A stretch of 64,000 bases of DNA from Mesorhizobium sp. M7A.F.Ca.US.008.03.1.1 (lineage in GTDB: Bacteria > Pseudomonadota > Alphaproteobacteria > Rhizobiales > Rhizobiaceae). Below the pieces are notes generated by a model. The model saw only the letters and a program-made list of their open reading frames with translations. It was not told the DNA's origin and searched no databases. Positions 61,891-64,000 of this stretch are shown one piece after another. How positions within the stretch are numbered: the stretch's first letter is position 1; every line of letters begins with the position of its first letter. The position numbers were made by a program, and so were the translations under genes. The stretch covers positions 169,650 through 233,649 of the forward strand of contig NZ_RZRU01000010.1 of assembly GCF_003997495.1 (NCBI RefSeq). The letters run 5' to 3'.

Positions 61891-63762
61891 ATGCAATATA
61901 GGCGCTATATCGAGGGCCTTAGGGCCGTTGCTGTACTTCCGGTCGTACTCTTTCATTTCGGAATTTCGGCGATCCCGGGTGGCTTTAGCGGGGTCGATAT
62001 CTTCTTCGTCATCTCCGGCTACCTAACCAGCGGAAGCCTCCTGGATGACCTTGAACGCGGCCAATTTTCCATCGTCAACTTCTACTGGCGCCGTGCCCGG
62101 CGCATTCTGCCGGCGCTCGTCTTTGTGATGCTTCTCACCTGCATTGCGGCATTGTTCATTCTTCTGCCACCGGATCTGCGCGGATTCAGTCTTAGCATCA
62201 TAGCTACCTCGACCTTCTGGTCGAACGTTTTCTTCTGGAAAACGTCAAGTTACTTCTCTATCGATGCCGCGCTTCTACCACTGTTGCACACTTGGCCGCT
62301 TTCCGTAGCGGAGCAGTACTACATCTTCGCACCAATCCTGATGTTCCTAATCTATCGCTACATCGGGAAGCGCTGGCTGACGACACTTCTTCCGATAATT
62401 CTCTGCAGCTTCGTAGTGGCGGTGATGGCGACATCGCTGGCACCCACCGCCGGATTCTATCTGCTGCCGACCCGAATCTGGGAACTCATGTTGGGCGCCC
62501 TGCTCATGCTCAAATGCCCCTCGCCGCTGGGCAACCGACTCCTGATGGAGTCGGTGGGGGTGGCCGGATTTGGCCTTCTCGCCATCGGGTTCTTCGCGAT
62601 TTCGGCGAGTGATCCGTTCCCAGGCTACAACGCCTTGTATCCATGCATCGGAACGGCCCTTCTGATCTATGTTGGCCAAAATACCCCCTCGACGGTCGCC
62701 ACCCGCATGCTCGAAGTCAGGCCGCTGGTCTGGATTGGGCTCATCTCGTATTCGTTGTATCTTGTTCACTGGCCTCTCAATGCGTTCGCGCACTATCTTT
62801 CGTTCCAAAAACTCGATCCGTTGATGACCGGTGCGATGTTGGTGGCAAGCCTCGCATTGGCTGCATTCTCCTGGAAGTTTGTAGAGCAGCCGTTTCGACA
62901 GAAGAGGGCCTTCACCTCCCCGGGGCCTATCTTCGCCTTTTCAGCGCTCGCGATCGTTGTCCTTTGTGCCGGCGGAGCGGCGGGGGCGCTCGGCAACGGC
63001 TTTCCGCAACGGTTTCCGGACTATGTCCAGCGGCGCATTTCCGTCGGGGACTGGAGGAATGGCATCTGTTTCAACGAGGGCACCAGCCGGATCGAAAGCT
63101 GGAATATGGAGGATTGCACGCGCACCAGCGGTTTTCCAACAACGGTTTTTTTGTGGGGCGACTCCTTCGCCGCGCACTATGTTTCCGGCTTGGGTGCTAA
63201 CATAAATCGATTGCAGGCGAACATCGTTGAATATACGTACGCCAGCTGCGCGCCGATACTCTATTACTACCCGTACGATCGTCTTGATTGTGTCCGGTTC
63301 AATCGCAAGGCCTTGGACGTCATCTTGGAAGCGGACATCAAGACGGTTATCCTCAGCGGTAGATGGAGTGACTATGAGGTCAGAGGTTTCGACGGTCTTC
63401 AGCAAACAATCGCTACGCTTCGTGCCCTGGGCGTGCGCGTGTTTGTCATCGGCCAGTCTCCGCAGTTCCCAACTGACGTCCGGAAAATTGCGTTCTTCGC
63501 CAAGCGCCAAAATCTGGACGATACGTCCTGGCCGATCGCGATGGACCCCGACGTCAACGAACGTGTGCGCTCATTTACCAAAGGCGCCACATTCATCGAT
63601 CCGCTGAAATTCCTGTGCAGCGCAGGACGCTGCGCCTATTTCGATAGAGGAGAGTTTTTATATTTCGACTATGGTCATTTCTCTTCAGCCGGCGCCACAC
63701 TGGCAATCTCGAAATACTGGCCGGCTTTTGGCAAGGACAATGCTCTTCCTAAGACGAAGTAG
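61891..63762 (+). CDS. Acyltransferase-3 membrane protein with C-terminal SGNH domain (OafA/OatA type)
   Basis: A 623-residue protein. Residues 1-350 form a ten-segment acyltransferase-3 domain, starting YIEGLRAVAVLPVVLFHFGI and containing FFVISGYLTSGSLL and FYWRRARRILPALV. Residues about 380-620 form a periplasmic SGNH domain with the nucleophile block FLWGDSFAAHY and a C-terminal DYGHFS that supplies the catalytic His. Such proteins O-acetylate surface or secreted polysaccharides. It lies 83 bases after the cpaD-like gene, on the same strand, so it might be transcribed with ttsI-rhcC1. The target sugar is unknown. Confidence 0.88.
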   Translation: MQYRRYIEGLRAVAVLPVVLFHFGISAIPGGFSGVDIFFVISGYLTSGSLLDDLERGQFSIVNFYWRRARRILPALVFVMLLTCIAALFILLPPDLRGFSLSIIATSTFWSNVFFWKTSSYFSIDAALLPLLHTWPLSVAEQYYIFAPILMFLIYRYIGKRWLTTLLPIILCSFVVAVMATSLAPTAGFYLLPTRIWELMLGALLMLKCPSPLGNRLLMESVGVAGFGLLAIGFFAISASDPFPGYNALYPCIGTALLIYVGQNTPSTVATRMLEVRPLVWIGLISYSLYLVHWPLNAFAHYLSFQKLDPLMTGAMLVASLALAAFSWKFVEQPFRQKRAFTSPGPIFAFSALAIVVLCAGGAAGALGNGFPQRFPDYVQRRISVGDWRNGICFNEGTSRIESWNMEDCTRTSGFPTTVFLWGDSFAAHYVSGLGANINRLQANIVEYTYASCAPILYYYPYDRLDCVRFNRKALDVILEADIKTVILSGRWSDYEVRGFDGLQQTIATLRALGVRVFVIGQSPQFPTDVRKIAFFAKRQNLDDTSWPIAMDPDVNERVRSFTKGATFIDPLKFLCSAGRCAYFDRGEFLYFDYGHFSSAGATLAISKYWPAFGKDNALPKTK

Positions 63763-63869
63763 CGGCTCAGCGGCTGACAAGCACCAGTACGGGTCCCAGT
63801 GATAGCTCCTGCTTCCGCAGCAGCCGCGACGATGGAGCTGTTCAGGTTTAAGGCCCCCCGATAGTGACC

Positions 63870-64000
63870 TAGGTGTGGAGCTTCAACAGGTTGTCCTCGA
63901 TCAGGGCGAGGCGACTGATAGGCGTTTTTGACTTTAGGCTGCCATGTGGACGATGCCAATTGTATCTGTGCAGCCAGACAGGCAGTTCGGCGGCACGATG
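63870..64000 (-). mobile_element. IS481-family transposase C-terminus, cut by the window edge
   Basis: Reading inward from the window end: HRAAELPVWLHRYNWHRPHG, then SLKSKTPISRLALIEDNLLK and a stop. This is the C-terminal tail of IS481-type transposases (YNxxRPHxSLxxxTP). The remainder is outside the window. Confidence 0.8.

Noticed and set aside
1..64000. CRISPR arrays, rRNA or tRNA genes, and an ICE attachment site
   Set aside because: No spaced short direct repeats, cloverleaf-like sequences or tRNA 3' ends were noticed on either strand; a dedicated scan was not possible.

Overview
The window looks like part of the symbiosis island of a Mesorhizobium loti-type rhizobium. The evidence is a complete rhizobial type III secretion cluster (nolB to rhcU, nopC/nopA to rhcV, nolW, nopX, nopP, ttsI, rhcC1), a nod box, several tts boxes, NifA/sigma54-type promoters, a MucR-family regulator, and a very high density of broken transposase, integrase and duplicated-gene remnants.

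Layout. 1-11.1 kb: a segment with kup and a hipBA toxin-antitoxin pair, flanked by two inverted copies of a module made of a small HEAGH metallopeptidase gene, an integrase 3' end and a sigma54-type promoter. Inside are remnants of dnaE2, gabD, an M16 peptidase, a tyrosine recombinase and an IS21 element. 11-14.5 kb: integrase and IS256 debris, a DUF2285 regulator that needs a +1 frameshift, and an orphan NifA/sigma54 promoter. 14.5-19.1 kb: gabD and a fused M16 peptidase. 20.2-25.3 kb: a two-component system with a divergent small lipoprotein-like gene, a decayed second copy, an omptin remnant and three copies of one direct-repeat operator. 25.4-29 kb: a membrane acyltransferase-like protein, IS110 and IS630 remnants, a cold-shock gene and a MucR paralogue.

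29.9-51.1 kb: the type III secretion locus. The operon nolB-rhcJ-nolU-nolV-rhcN-y4yJ-rhcQ-rhcR-rhcS-rhcT-rhcU runs leftward. nopC-nopA-y4yQ-rhcV-y4yS is a second leftward operon. nopP and an 816-residue putative effector lie between them. nolW and nopX run rightward from the divergent promoter. 52.2-57.4 kb: a one-carbon/SAM cassette (truncated ArsR-type regulator, glyA, metK, adenosine-kinase-like, tdh) splits the secretion locus. 58.7-63.8 kb: a nod box directly joined to a tts-like box, then ttsI, a Tad-type secretin (rhcC1), a CpaD-like lipoprotein and an acyltransferase with an SGNH domain. An IS481 fragment closes the window.

How it fits together: flavonoid/NodD would act at the nod box to make TtsI. 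TtsI would then act at the tts boxes to switch on the secretion apparatus and its effectors. A separate NifA/RpoN layer appears to control the duplicated metallopeptidase module. Functional calls rest on motifs, family resemblance and gene order read by eye; no database search was run.
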